Assembly (NCBI RefSeq): GCF_024679245.1
Contig: NC_090182.1
Coordinates: 39,287,047-39,351,046, forward strand
DNA from: Pseudorasbora parva
Lineage: Eukaryota; Chordata; Actinopteri; Cypriniformes; Gobionidae
Length of the DNA: 64,000 bases
Direction of reading: 5' to 3'
Positions 50,566-62,773 of the stretch are shown piece after piece. The translations under genes were made by a program, and so were the position numbers. The notes under the pieces are model-generated. The model saw nothing but the letters and a program-made list of their open reading frames with translations, ran no database searches and was not told where the DNA came from. Each line of letters begins with the position of its first letter. Within the stretch, counting starts at the first letter, position 1.

Positions 50566-50870
50566 ATACACAGTAAAAAACGCAGTTTTAAATTAACACT
50601 TAGTGTTAATTTTAACACTCCTTTGGATCATATATGGTCCCAATCTAGATAGTGTAAAAAGTACAGTTTATAGTGTTGAATTTATAGTGTTAATTTACAC
50701 TGTGAGTGTAAAATGTTACACTTACAATTGTTGTTTAAATTTTACACTATGGGTGTTTAACACCCTCTGTGTTGATTTTATTCCATTGGATTACACTATT
50801 AGTGTTAATAATAAAGTATTCTGTTTAGTGCAAAAAAATTACACTATCATATGGTGTTAATGTACAAGAT
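50566..50870. repeat. Cluster of AGTGTTAA-type motifs
   Basis: AGTGTTAA/TTAACACT and AGTGTAAA/TTTACACT motifs occur about a dozen times in 300 bases, often as local palindromes (AACACTTAGTGTT). It resembles the subterminal part of a non-autonomous DNA transposon. Confidence 0.6.
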
Positions 50871-51310
50871 CAGACATAAAATCAAGACTCTTCAGACAGA
50901 TGTATAAATCCAAAGTTTATTTAACAAATGGGCAAAGCGGTAAAGGTCAATTAGTCAATCACATTCATAAGGTGTTGCACAGAAGAAGAAAAAAGTTAAT
51001 TAAACCTGTAAAATCATCAAATTTTCCTAGACATGAACAAATGTGATGGGTAGATTTGAGCAAGATTGCAGAAAGCTACTCAGCAGTTGCGTAGCATTAA
51101 TAAACGCGGTTCTTCTGTCCCATCAGCGAGCAGGTATGGTCTCTTCAGTTTAGTCAAGGTGTTCTTGTATGTTAGTCTCTGCCTAAAGATCAAAGACAAA
51201 AATAACACTGTCATCTCTTCAATTGACCGTCTTTATATTAGTTTTCCACAATACAATCAAGCTAACTGGCAATATTTTGAGTCAGACAATAGAGTGCCGA
51301 AGTCATGGCA

Positions 51311-51850
51311 TCACTTTGTAGGCCAAAACGCGGAAGTGAGTTAGCATTTTAGCACTTCCGGTTCCCTCGCTCTAAAGTCTATGGTTTTTTTTGAAAAACA
51401 CTACTATTTGAAAGAACTAAATATATAACTTTATGTATATTAACTGAAAGGTAAACTTATAAGAACGTGAGGCTGAAATGCAGGCTAGTTTTTTTTATTT
51501 TTATTAAACATTTACTAACAGAATTCAAAAGTGAATGAAACGCGTGAGATCTCCTGTTTGTCACGATGACGTCTAAAGTCCCGGCCAAAGGATGTAGTCC
51601 CTTTTAGCAACTTGTTAGCAACCGCCGTTTTTAAGACACAATAAAGTTTTAAAAAAATCACAAGCAGGTTAGAGCTAGTGTGTTTTATGTCATAGATCAA
51701 AACGTGAAAATATTTAGAGGCTTTGTTAACCACAGACCTTATTTCAGGCGATTTAGCAAAAACCCATTAAAAAAACCCATAGACTTTAGAGCGAGGGAAC
51801 CGGAAGTGCTAAAATGCTAACTCACTTCTGCGTTTTGGCCTACAAAGTGA
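51311..51850. mobile_element. Non-autonomous element with about 80-bp inverted ends
   Basis: The left arm TCACTTTGTAGGCCAAAACG matches the right end CGTTTTGGCCTACAAAGTGA. The arms match for about 80 bases, including AGCACTTCCGGTTCCCTCGC. The interior is AT-rich with no transposase. Confidence 0.8.
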
Positions 51851-53437
51851 CGTCACTTTGTTAACTACCACTTGGTCCGTACCGCGATAGTTTTTTATTT
51901 ATTGCATAACTATAAATCAATACAAAATAAACAATAAAGAACAATGAATATGTGGTTATACAAAGAAGAAAATAAAGATAAATTACAATTTACCTAAACA
52001 AAAAAACTATAATATTCTATAATACGTTAGTATTAGTATTAGTTAGTATTTCTAAACCCGTTCTAAAAGGTTTTTTTTTATTATTTTTTTATTGGAGGGG
52101 ATTTTTTGAAGAGTTGATAGTAATTGTTAATTGTTGTGTTTGTGTATTTGTCAGGAGATGGCGCTATAGTTCACATGTTGTTACCTATAAAAAGGGTATC
52201 GTAAGAATGGTTGTTGCACCTGCTGTCAACGTAACCATCTGGTACTGTTGGTTTGTTTGTCCTGCTTGTGGACTGAATAAAACTTTAAATGACCAAGAAA
52301 AAGTACTTTTTTTGGAAAACATAACTTTTTAAGAAAAAATACATATATTTGTGGAGTATGAAAACTGCAGTTTCAGAAAAAAGTACTGGTCACTCATTTT
52401 GTCAATGACTTCACATATTTTTGTCACTTTTTCACTGAACAGTACTGTAAATGTGTCCTATGGTGTGACATTTAAAAAAGTACTAAGAAATTATATTAAA
52501 TAAAATAAATACTTGAGACAGATTTGTTCACATTATTAAAACATTATTATCTTAAAGTGATATTTATTTTACATGAAAGTACTAATTAGAATCATTTTCA
52601 CCATGAATAGATGAAGTTGACAAACTTTTCCCTACGAATGTCAATAAAACTTTTTCGCCAACCTTACAAAACTGTTTGAAATTGTACCTATCTAAGAGGA
52701 GATATTTTTGTAACTCCCCTAATGCCAAACTTGACTCTTTTTTTAAAAGATATTTTAAATAATTATATTTTTCTGTTGTTTTATGTTTGTCACACCATAG
52801 GACAAAACGTCACACCAAAGGACAAAGAAAGTCATTGCATAAAAAGAGTAAGAATATGTAGTGTTTATTGTAACAATTACAAAGGAGGACATTTGTTTTT
52901 ATTTGTCAACAATATAAACTGTGCAAAACATAGCACACCAAAAGTAACTTTGATACTTATGCATCAATAAGGAAACATTGATGCATATAGTATCTTTGAG
53001 AAATTCATAACATTTCAAAATAATACTGTGACATTGTCAAACTGCAAAATTCATCAGTTAAACAGTAACAGTGACATTAATTTGTGACAAGTGACTGTTA
53101 AATGTATCCAATTCCCCGAGTCTTCTTTTCATGATATCGGTTTAAAATAATGATAGAAAATTGATGAATTGATCAACAGAGAAATTAATGTAATGTATAC
53201 TCAATTATGAACTCATGACCTACTGTGTTTTCCCTACAAATGTAACCACTTACTTGTCAATTTCTTATAAAACACAATATAGATTATTATTCTGTAATAA
53301 CAAGCTTGTCATGTAACTATTGTTGAACCTGAACCTCACACAGGACTATTCTAATACTGAATAATAAGCTGTCATTCAGTCACTCAGTAAAATCCCTGAA
53401 TTGTTTTAAGATGTATATGGCAACATTTCAGTTTGAT
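51851..53437. other. AT-rich DNA with repeated 17-bp motif
   Basis: A stretch at about 52130-52310 ends with GGACTGAATAAAACTTTAAA and could be the 3' end of a small retroelement. The motif TGTCACACCAWAGGACA first appears here (52454, 52788, 52808). Confidence 0.4.
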
Positions 53438-53533
53438 TTACATTCTCCGTTGTTCTCTTAGGATTGCCTCCTTTCTCTGTGGATCCTTTTTAATTCGCTC
53501 CCTATACTGTCTGGTCCTCTCTTTTGCACTCAT
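53438..53533 (-). pseudogene. Basic 31-residue exon of a transposon-type protein
   Basis: A minus-strand exon follows the acceptor TTTTTTTTTAG (about 53558). It reads MSAKERTRQYRERIKKDPQR and on to the stop at 53438. The KERTRQYRERIKKDP pattern resembles a short basic motif common in repeat-encoded proteins of fish and other animals. No neighbouring exon was found, so it is probably a relic. Confidence 0.35.
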
Positions 53534-53559
53534 CTCTCCCTCAGTTCTTTCTGTTCTAA

Positions 53560-55513
53560 AAAAAAAAAGTTAAGTAGCATTATATGTAGTAGCTCTGTAT
53601 TTATGTACTTTATATTTGTTTATAGTTGTTACATTATACATTATAGTTGTTTTAGTAACACTTCAGAACATTTTATGTAGTCTCCAAAAAACGACAATAA
53701 ATATTAAAATGTAAGTCATTATTGAATTTAAAATCATCAAAACTGGTAAAAAAAGAATGAAAAGTATGTAAACAAACTTTATCTATTTGCTTTAATAGCT
53801 TCTTAAGGAGGTCTTGTCCTATTGTGTGACATCTCTGTCCTATGGTGTGACAAGCACAAGCTTAAGTGTCAAACCAAAGGACATTTCCTGTCACACCATA
53901 GGACATTTGAGCTTTTGTGGCAGTTAATAACAATGCTAATACTAGCTGAACTGTCATTAGCAACTAGCATGATATATTTGCATAATATTACATAGTCCTG
54001 CTGTTAAAAATACAAATTTAAATTAAAAAATGTAATTTAGGGGTGTCACACCAAAGGACAAAAAAGCTTAACAACTTCAGTGATCTTAAAACATAGTTAA
54101 ATATTTAAACAATTCTGAGAGAAATACTTACCATGTGCAATTCTCATGGCTTTCATAGGGGTCTTCAGTCACATGACCTTGAGTAGGGTCTTTCAATTAA
54201 ATGTAGTTGTCCATGATATTGCCCAAATTAAAATCAGGTTTTTGCATAACACCAAAGGACATTTTTTTCTGTGACAAACTTTATGAAATTCCTACATTTT
54301 TAGAAATGTATATGAAAAGTGATGGCCACTTAGTGACATAGACACTTGCACAATTATGCCAGGAGTGTTCATTAAGATTTTTAAACATTATTTTCTTTAT
54401 TTATAAAATGTCATATTTATGAAATACAATTTTGGACAATTTTGAGATTTGGCTCAAAGTTCTAAAAAAAACTAACAATAACTTGGGTATTAAAACAACA
54501 AATTCATGTAAACCAAGAAAATGTTTAACCATTTACAGTATTCTAAATTATGAAAATGTGAAATAAATTATGTTTTATCTTCTGTGACAGTGAAAAAGCC
54601 ATGTCATGTCAACTACCCCTCATGCTTACCTGGATTTAAACATAACATTAATCATAAGCAAATACTTTGCAGTTAGGTTTGAAATTAAGGTAGGTAGGCC
54701 TATCTTGCTTTGTAAATAGAATATTTACCCATCATACGAATAAAATTTAAGACATCATCCAGCTCTTTACTTTCCTTAGTGACAGAAATATTACACAGTT
54801 GGTGAAATACAAGTGCTAATCATTTCCCATAAACCTTAATTGAATAATCACTAACAGTGATGAATTTCCTTAAAAACTGATTTGTACATTTAACATCTAG
54901 GATATCAAACCCTTGTAAAACTAGTAGAGGGATATTCAAATGCAAACTACAATATGCTTTATAAGATGTAACCAAAAAACAACTAATTAGCAGCAAGTCT
55001 TTGTAAGCTTAAAGTAGTTGTTTTGATGCTTTTATACCATATAGCCTAGTTAAATAAAATCTTTATAAGAATCTAAGTCTCCACATTTACAGGACCTCAC
55101 TTGGAAAATACAAATTTAGACTATATATTCCAAGGTTATTATTATGTGGCACTAATTACATTGATTAAATAGTTTACACTTGCTTGACCCCATTTGGGAA
55201 ATTCAGATGTTTTTGTTTGCATTCAATATTTCATTTTTTAAAGATGTACTACTTCAGCATATTATATTGTATGTCTACAATATAAAGAATACATATGTCT
55301 GCATTTAAGAAACACACGGGACAATTTATTTATATCAAAAAAAAAGTTTCCTGAGATGGATCCCCTTTGCTCCTTTTGTGGAGTGGAAGATGAGTCTGTC
55401 CCTCACCTTTTTGGGATTGTTTTCATGTAGTTACTTTTTTTTTGTTTTGTTTTTTTGCAAGAAATGTACTTTGTTTGTACGTGTTTCTCTCTTAGAAATT
55501 TTTTATTTGGAGT
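53560..55513. other. AT-rich DNA with repeated 17-bp motif
   Basis: Further copies of TGTCACACCAWAGGACA or its complement lie at about 53815-53910, 54044 and 54249. No gene was seen. Confidence 0.5.
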
Positions 55514-56492
55514 TTAGGGGGGGGGGGGGGGTGAAATGCTGTTTCATGCATACTGATCTTTTTACACTGTTAAAGACTTGGAATCCCATCCTAAACATAG
55601 ACAAAGTTTCAAAAGTTAAGGTGGACGTTTGATGGGAGTATTTCTTTGTCAAAAATACTACTTCCGGTTAGTCATAAGTTTCGGCAAGTTTTTTGAGATC
55701 ATGCGTCCCCTTTGACGTTAACGGGGGCGGAATTTCCTTGTATGGGCCTTACGGACAATTCTACCGGAAGCGCGTGAGAGAGAGCGAGGGAGAGAGCAAA
55801 AGCAACAGGCTACGCCCATCAAAGCGCTGGCTTGTAGGATGCTAAACAGGTGATATAACCAGTAGCTACTGACTTACCCACTGATAGGCCGGCGGTCGAT
55901 CTGTATTAGCACATTCCTCACGCGACGGGCGAATCACTTTCCTCACTGAGCGAATCACTTTCCTCACAGAGCGACTCACTTTCCTCACGCGGCGGGCGAA
56001 TCACTTTCCTCACAGAGCGAATCACTTTCCTCACAGAGCGAATCACTTTCCTCACAGAGCGAATCACTTTCCTCACAGAGCGAATCACTTTCCTCACAGA
56101 GCGACTCACTTTCCTCACAGAGCGACTCACTTTCCTCACAGAGCGACTCACTTTCCTCACGCGGCGGGCGAATCACTTTCCTCACTGAGCGAATCACTTT
56201 CCTCACAGAGCGAATCACTTTCCTCACGCGGCGGGCGAATCACTTTCCTCACAGAGCGAATCACTTTCCTCACTGCAGCGCGCTGCTGCACACGTCATTA
56301 TTTAGCTCCGCTCACACGACACGCCCCCACCCGCTCGGCTTTTTTCGGAAAGACTCGGAACAGCGCATCTTTCTTATATAATTATAAAAAAAATAAAGAC
56401 TTTTCGGAGATATGCAGGATGCAATGCTACTCTATAGGTACTCAAGATTGACATGACACTGACTGAAACTGAGTGTTTCACCCCCCCTTTAA
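55514..56492. mobile_element. TTAA-type element A with internal minisatellite
   Basis: The left end is G-rich (TTAGGGGG..GTGAAATGCTG). The right end is TGTTTCACCCCCCCTTTAA. Inside are AACATAGACAAAGTTTC, shared with the two next copies, and a 21-bp minisatellite. No transposase is present. Confidence 0.7.
55916..56276. repeat. 21-bp minisatellite, about 17 copies
   Basis: The unit GCGAATCACTTTCCTCACAGA repeats, with GCGACTCACTTTCC variants and four longer units that include CGCGGCGGGC. It is not a CRISPR array, as there are no unique spacers. Confidence 0.95.
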
Positions 56493-57467
56493 CATAGACA
56501 AAGTTTCAAAAACTAATGTTGGACGTTTGATGGAGTATTTCTGTGTTAAAAATACTCCTTCCGATTTCTTACAAGTTTCGGAGAGTTTTTTTCGAGTATG
56601 GCTCGCCTTGACGTTAATAGACAGGAAGGTCCTTGTATGGGCCGTACGGGCTCTTCTCCCGGTAGGGTGCACGCGCGCGTGACTAGAGGGAGAGAGGAAA
56701 TGCACGCCCATAAACACTGCTCTCAGCTGCAGATCCAGTCGTCCGTGAACACTTATGTCGGTTATAGTCCGCGCCGCGCTCAACTTCATTCCTCCACTTT
56801 GACATTAACCGACTTCAACGCTTCAGCACAGCATTCCTGGAAGGCAGCGCTGCATTTGAACCGATTTGAACGCAGAAATGACGGGAAGCTTCACAACATC
56901 GCTTCAGTCGCATCGCAAAGTGGATCTCCACACTCCAAGAAGTGTGTTTTTGACGGAGCGGTCCCAGCGATAAAGGTTCGGTCCTGCTTTGGAAGCAGCC
57001 GGTGAGTAAAACTGCTTCAAATGTCTGTGCTGTTGCTTATCATAGTAAACGACACGATCGCGTGCTTCGTCATTCAAATGCACTAACGGTTACTTCATTG
57101 CTGTTCTATGTATAACGTTACACTAGTGTGACGTGCAAAACCGTTTTGCTTGCTACTGCCAAGGTTTAGTCGCATACAATAGTCCATAAGCCGAATCATG
57201 TCCTCATAAACTGAGAGTAAAGACAAATGTTGACAGGCCACTAAATACAGTACATACCACAGAGACGGACGTCCTGCTGTTTGTATTTCAGCCTCTGGAT
57301 TAGATTCTGGATCATATCTATTAGCTGAGATCGATAGCAAGGATTTCTCCACGCTTGAGGACGTCACCGCTTTGCGCATTCGTCATTCTTTAGCTCCGCC
57401 CACACGATATGACCACTCAAGATTGACATGAGATTGACTGAAACTGAGTGTTTCACCCCCCCTTTAA
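56487..57467. mobile_element. TTAA-type element B, left end truncated
   Basis: It starts directly at the right end of element A with AACATAGACAAAGTTTC, about 80 bases into the family consensus. It ends TGTTTCACCCCCCCTTTAAG. It shares about 640 bases, inverted, with 57893-58490. Confidence 0.7.
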
Positions 57468-57663
57468 GATTTTTGACATACGTCAGCATGACGTCAGAGC
57501 AAGGCGGACCGCCCTCGAACACATTTCTAACCGGCATGCATCTCGCACTGATCACTACTCGATCCGTACCGGAAACACGATTTGTTCTGCACATGCACGA
57601 AAACATACTTTTGCCGCCACTTCCTGTCATCGCCAAAGTGTTTTGCGACAACGGTGTCACTTT

Positions 57664-57892
57664 TAAAAAATATATATTATTATGATTTTTTTTATTGAAC
57701 AAATACAAAAGCAAACAGCTACAGTTCAAAAAGGATTCAACAACAACAAAACAAATATAAACAATAGACCGAGGCAGCAAAATGAATTAAACAAAAAAAC
57801 AAACAAATACATAATTAAATAATAAAAAAGAAAACTATAAAAAAAGCACAAAAAACAACAAAAACAACAACAACAACATTGAGCCTTACCTT
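57664..57892 (-). mobile_element. Possible LINE 3' tail fragment
   Basis: The region is T-rich then A-rich, and reads on the minus strand as a short 3' end with TTCAATAAAAAAAATC. It resembles the 3' end of the LINE at 8768 in style only. Its identity is uncertain. Confidence 0.3.
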
Positions 57893-58555
57893 AGTAGCAA
57901 GCAAAACGGTTTTGCACGCCAGACTAGTGTAACATTATACATAGAACAACAATGAAGTCCGTTAGCGCATTTGAATGACGAAGCACGCGATCGTGTCGTT
58001 TCCTGATGTTTACTCATGCGACGATAAGCAACAGCACAGACATTTGAAGCAGTTTTACTCACCGGCTGCTTCCAAAGCAGGACCGAACCACGAAGCATTT
58101 CTGCGTTCAAATCGGTTCAAATGCAGCGCTGCCTTCCCGGAATGCTGTGCTGAAGCGTTGAAGTCGCTTAATGTCAAAGTGGAGGAATGAAGTTGAGCGC
58201 GGCGCGGACTATAACCGACATAAGTGTTCACGGACGACTGGATCTGCAGCTGAGAGCAGTGTTTACGGCCGTGCATTTCCTCTCTCTCCCTCTAGTTGCG
58301 CGCACCCTACTGGGAGAAGAGCCCGTACGGCCCATACAAGGACCTTCCGCTCTATTAACGTCAAGTCAACCCATACTCGAAAAAAACTCTCCGAAACTTG
58401 TAAGAAACCGGAAGGAGTATTTTTAACACAGAAATACTCCATCAAACGTCCAACATTAGTTTTTGAAACTTTGTCTATGTTTAGGATGGGAATCCAAGTC
58501 TTTAACAGTGTAAAAAGCTCAGTATGCATGAAACAGTATTTCACCCCCGCTTTAA
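57893..58555. mobile_element. TTAA-type element C, inverted and truncated
   Basis: This is an inverted relative of element B, with the outer end TTTCACCCCCGCTTTAA at 58555. It breaks off near 57893, where element B continues. Open frames here (CSQLQIQSSVNTYVGYSPRR in both arms) are shared because of the inversion and are not evidence of a gene. Confidence 0.7.
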
Positions 58556-60027
58556 AGACGTGGCGTGGCGCTGAGCTTAGCATCCAGTGTGCATCCAGAC
58601 AAAACTCCCTTGTCAGCCAACTTTCATCAACAGCCCCTTAACTCACTCCACTCTCATCCAGCCTGGACTGAGGATCAAAGGTGGACCGACTGAAAGCTCT
58701 AACCGCACAGTCAAATACCTCCCCACGGAGGACATTAACTTGATTGGCAGTTATAGCCGTCTGCCTCACCCTAGACTGCAGGCAACGCATCATGTCACCA
58801 ATGTCCAAATGTCTGTATTGAAGACATAAAAATACATTGACACACTCCATATGAAAAAATAAAAGATTTAACTGACACGTCTTTTCTCACGCGCATATCC
58901 CAAACCTAAACAGTTTGTAACAAACTACCAAACTCTCTTGTTGGAAAACTTGTAAGGAAAAGAAAAAAATGAGGAGGAATTCTCTTATTCCTCCTGAAGG
59001 GGGATTCTGAAATCCACTGCCGCTTCAATATACCTGTATATATTTATATCCTAATTAACTTCATAATCAAAACCTTAATCAATATTTACCTTCCTATATT
59101 ATTATAATGATTCTTTCCAGTCATGATTTTGCTTAATGTTTCTTGTTTTCTAAAGTGTATATTTGGTCTCTGAGGAGTGACTGGGGGTCTGGCCTAGAGA
59201 TGTGTGATGTGTCACTAAACATTGGCAACAAGGTCATATGTTTGGATTTTGGAGGTATCACACACCCCTAACATGTCAGGAGTGCAGTAACAGGGTTTGC
59301 TCACTTAGCCCGGCTTCCAGAGATGAAATATGGATTTGTCTTTCATTTAATTTATTATATTTTATTCCTTTTTTATAATTTCTTTTACTGAAACACTAAA
59401 GACTCAAGATGAATATTGCCTGTACTACTGTCTGTACATCTCACTGTGAGAAAGCACATGCTATCAGCATGCTTTGGCGCTTTTCAGTGGCCTATGAGGT
59501 CACTGTGATGTAAATCTGGTTATGGGGCGACGACTTGTCTACCTAGTTTGGCGATATGTGCTCCTATCTGGAATTTGCTTACATTGCATTTTATCTGAGC
59601 CAATCAGAATGACGTGGATAGACCTTGAAAACAGTATGACTGTTGGGACAATTGTATGTACGATAGGGCGAGGCAACGAGACGGTGAGAGAGGGAGCGCA
59701 GCCTACGAACTCCTTGTGAGACTTGAAGCTGGCTTCTGCTTTTGAAACTGCAAACTATTCTAAGTAAATTTTTCTTTTAATTAATTGCAATCCTGACTCT
59801 GTCTTCATTTCTTCACTACTGGTCCTGGGTCATAAGCTGTTAACCCCATTGTTTTCTCTCTTGTTTTTTTTCTTCTTTTTCTTACAAGTTACTTGGCAGA
59901 ATAAATATTTACTTGCGATATCCGGTCATGATGTGCCAGTTTTTCTCTGATTCAAACTACAAATGCAAGTATGTTGTGTTTTGTATTGCTTAAGAACAGT
60001 ATTGTATATGAAGTAAGAATTCACTAC
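58556..60027. other. Intergenic DNA, unassigned
   Basis: Bases 59460-59780 are moderately GC-rich (GGGCGAGGCAACGAGACGGT) and could be a promoter or LTR, but no paired copy or terminal TG..CA structure was found. Confidence 0.35.
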
Positions 60028-60957
60028 TCACTCTTCGAATATAGCAGGTGACAAGAGAGACATGGAGGGGTGTGGGGGAGAAATGGTGGAGAAATAGAGG
60101 AGCGTTGGGGAGAAACGGCAGAGTGGTGGAGAAATGGAGCGGATTGGAGGAGAAATGGAGCGGCTTCGGGGAGAAACAGACGGGCGGGATGGGGAAATGG
60201 CAGAGAGTGGTGAAGAAATGGAGCGGATTGGAGGAGAAATGGCAGGTGGCAATCCAGTCGATGACATGTCCATATTTGCCAGCATTTCCTGAAATGATGA
60301 CACATTCATTACATGTATGTTAGATATATATACTCTTTACTGTTTGTACAGCTTCTTGTTTTAAATAGATGGAGTGAAACCAGCATATGAATGAAAAGAT
60401 CAGTTATCTTTCAATAAAAAATTATAACGATAATGAGGATGATGCACAGATTACTTTTTGTAGTTAGCACATAACAAAAACACACGTATTACATTTTCTT
60501 ACCTGTACCTCATCTGAAGATAACCACAACACATAAAGAGTAGAAGGCATCTATGCCATGATCTTCACTAGATTGCTATATAATGGAGTTAGTAACCAGG
60601 TCCTGTTCATTTTCAGTAATTTAAACAAAATCAATTATTCTTTAAATAAATAGGTAGTTAAGTGAAATAGCAATTAACTTGAAATGACTGAGACATTGAA
60701 TCTCCTCTTCAGGATTCTCCCGTCTGGGTATTTGAGCTGTATCATAATCCCATCGGCCGGCTCAACAATGGCCGATATGTGCCTCTGGCGATCACCTTTT
60801 TAAAAAGTTCCAACTTTTTTCATTACATATACAAAAATAATAATAACCTAAACTAATTTCCCAGCTTTATCATATTTGAACATACTTTTCTACGCCGCCT
60901 TTCACACTCTTGCATCTGTCTCCTTCTTATCTCCTGTTAAAGTAAACCATCAAGTAT

Positions 60958-61020
60958 TAAAGGGATAGTTCACCCAAAAAAATGAAAATTGTCATTATTT
61001 GCTGATCGCAAGTTGTTCAA
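60958..61020. repeat. Angel-type MITE end fragment
   Basis: TTAAAGGGATAGTTCACCCA matches the common end of Angel-like MITEs. The other end was not found nearby. Confidence 0.5.
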
Positions 61021-61077
61021 CACCCATATGAGCGTTTTTGTTCTGTTGAACAGAGTATTTATGTTGAAACAAGAAAG

Positions 61078-61084
61078 TATACAT

Positions 61085-61139
<55 letters not shown>

Positions 61140-61140
61140 A
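61078..61140. repeat. Compound (CATA)(CA)(TA) microsatellite
   Basis: About 60 bases of ATAC, CA and TA units lie next to each other, in the intron between the UBX-like blocks. Confidence 0.95.
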
Positions 61141-61990
61141 AGACTGTAGATTGAAATTATATAGATTATAGTATAGACAATAGATTGAAAGGATACTTTC
61201 TTATTTTTAAGTAAACCTTAAAAAAGGTAGTATACTAATAGCACACTTGAATAAACACTTTTTTTCCCCCCGTCAGGGCATCCATAATCCATACATGCAT
61301 ATTTTTTTGTTGCAGTATCATATTTTGTATTTGTATTATTTTCTTACTCTTGCTGTCAATTTCTAGGGAGTTATTGTACTCCATATCTTGTTGTTGCCTT
61401 AGGGCCCTCCATACCCTCAAATCCTGCAGGGACCTATGTACATACATGTCATGATTATTTATGAAAATATAATGTAAATAAAATATTTGGGTCTGAATTA
61501 ATTAACTGTCTGAATTAGAGAATAAGTTACCAACAAATTTTGGTTTAAATAATGGAACACTATCAGCACTTTGGCTGTCATCCCTCATTGTCCTCCTGTC
61601 ATCTGCAAAGCCTTCTGGTAAAATCTGAAATAGTGTTGAAGTACCTTGTGACTGTGCACTTCACTGATCTATCGATCGATCGACCGACCGAAAGCTGTTC
61701 TTAGAAAACACAATATTACTTGCTGATTAACTTTCATGTCTTAATCAAAATTTGCTTCAAATGTCTTTAAATTGAAAAAGTGACAAATTTACATTATCAT
61801 CTTGATCTTCATCATCAGCTGGCTCCAAAACCTGAAAAAGTTTTTTAAAAAAGCTGTTCTTAGAAAAACGCCATATTCCTGGATGGAAATCTGTCACATA
61901 TAAACCACAGATTGTTTCAATATCCTAAATTTAAAAGAAATGTACAGTCTCATTTTGCACTAAAGCTTCATCCCCAGCTGGCTCCAAAAC

Positions 61991-62772
61991 CTGAAAAAGT
62001 AAAACAAAATATGTTCTGTATGTGATAACGTATGTCATAATTAAATCACATGTAAATGATTAAATACAATTTTTCTTTGTTGCTTTAGACAAGAGCATTT
62101 CTCTCTCTCAAACATTAGTACAATTTTAAGAAATTCTCCAATGTGACTGCCAAAAACTGTAATATTCTACAGATGATTTTGGTACATTACCAGTAGAAAC
62201 AAGTGTCACAGCTGGAAAAAAAAACACGCATTTCAACCCGTTCAAACCTGGTTCAAACGCTCACACGCCACACCTTGTATTTCTCACGCAGAGAAATCGC
62301 CAGGGTAACGCGCGCTATTAGAGGAATCAAGCGAGAGTTCTGACGGCCCTGCCACGCACCAGTTAATCTAATAAAAATAGAGACCGAACAGCCAATCATA
62401 AAATAGATTTGCTGTATCTGGGTAAGATATAGATATTCCCTCCACAAGAACGTTTACGTTCTGAATCCAACGTCACATTCTGTGATTCACGCCACAGCCT
62501 CGCTCATTGAATCAAATGCTCGCTGAAGTACCGTTAGTTGGCAACTACAAGCCTCGATGACAGACGCAGAGACACAAAGATAACGGTGTCAAGTTTCTCT
62601 CTCTCTCTCTCTCTCACACTCACACTCACACACACACACACTAATTAAATACATATTTATTTTATTTGTACGAATTTGTCATTTTTCATATCAGACCCCC
62701 GTACCCAAACCCACGGCCGAAATCTCATTCTGAACTCAGTTCAAAACTTGAGAGCCCTGTGCCAGATATGTA
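61991..62772. other. Upstream region of the UBX-like exons
   Basis: No exon was recognised. A (CT)n(CA)n tract lies at about 62596-62640. GC-richer DNA at 62220-62560 could hold a promoter or first exon. Confidence 0.35.
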
Positions 62773-62773
62773 T

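Larger units (their letters stand above)
60028..61990 (-). pseudogene. UBX-like gene with Ser/Pro tail, degenerate
   Basis: Several minus-strand exon-like blocks lie in order. At 61990-61946 and 61831-61793 are two related acidic exons (VLEPAGDEAL, VLEPADDEDQ). At 61624-61531 is ILPEGFADDRRTMRDDSQ. At about 61433-61363 is LQDLRVWRALRQQQDMEY, as in the linker before UBX domains. At about 60938-60890 is EIRRRQMQECERRRRK. At about 60790-60690 is ISAIVEPADGIMIQLKYPDG followed by RILKRRFNVS, a UBX (ubiquitin-like) core. At about 60540-60500 is MPSTLYVLWLSSDEVQ. At 60288-60028 is a Ser/Pro-rich exon (AISPPIRSISSPLSAISPSR) ending in TGA or TAA near 60028. Several exon phases do not join cleanly, so it is probably a decayed copy. 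In fish, similar architectures precede HECT ligase domains of repeat-borne E3-like genes; no HECT domain is seen here. Confidence 0.5.

Noticed and set aside
55918..56227. Ser/Arg-rich frames
   Set aside because: A 21-bp period is divisible by 3, so any frame through the array stays open.
56598..58276. Similar frames on opposite strands (CSQLQIQSSVNTYVGYSPRR)
   Set aside because: The similarity comes from inverted copies of one non-coding element. The frames have no domain and differ in their ends.
59460..59780. Possible LTR
   Set aside because: No second copy, primer-binding site, polypurine tract or TG..CA boundaries were found in the window.
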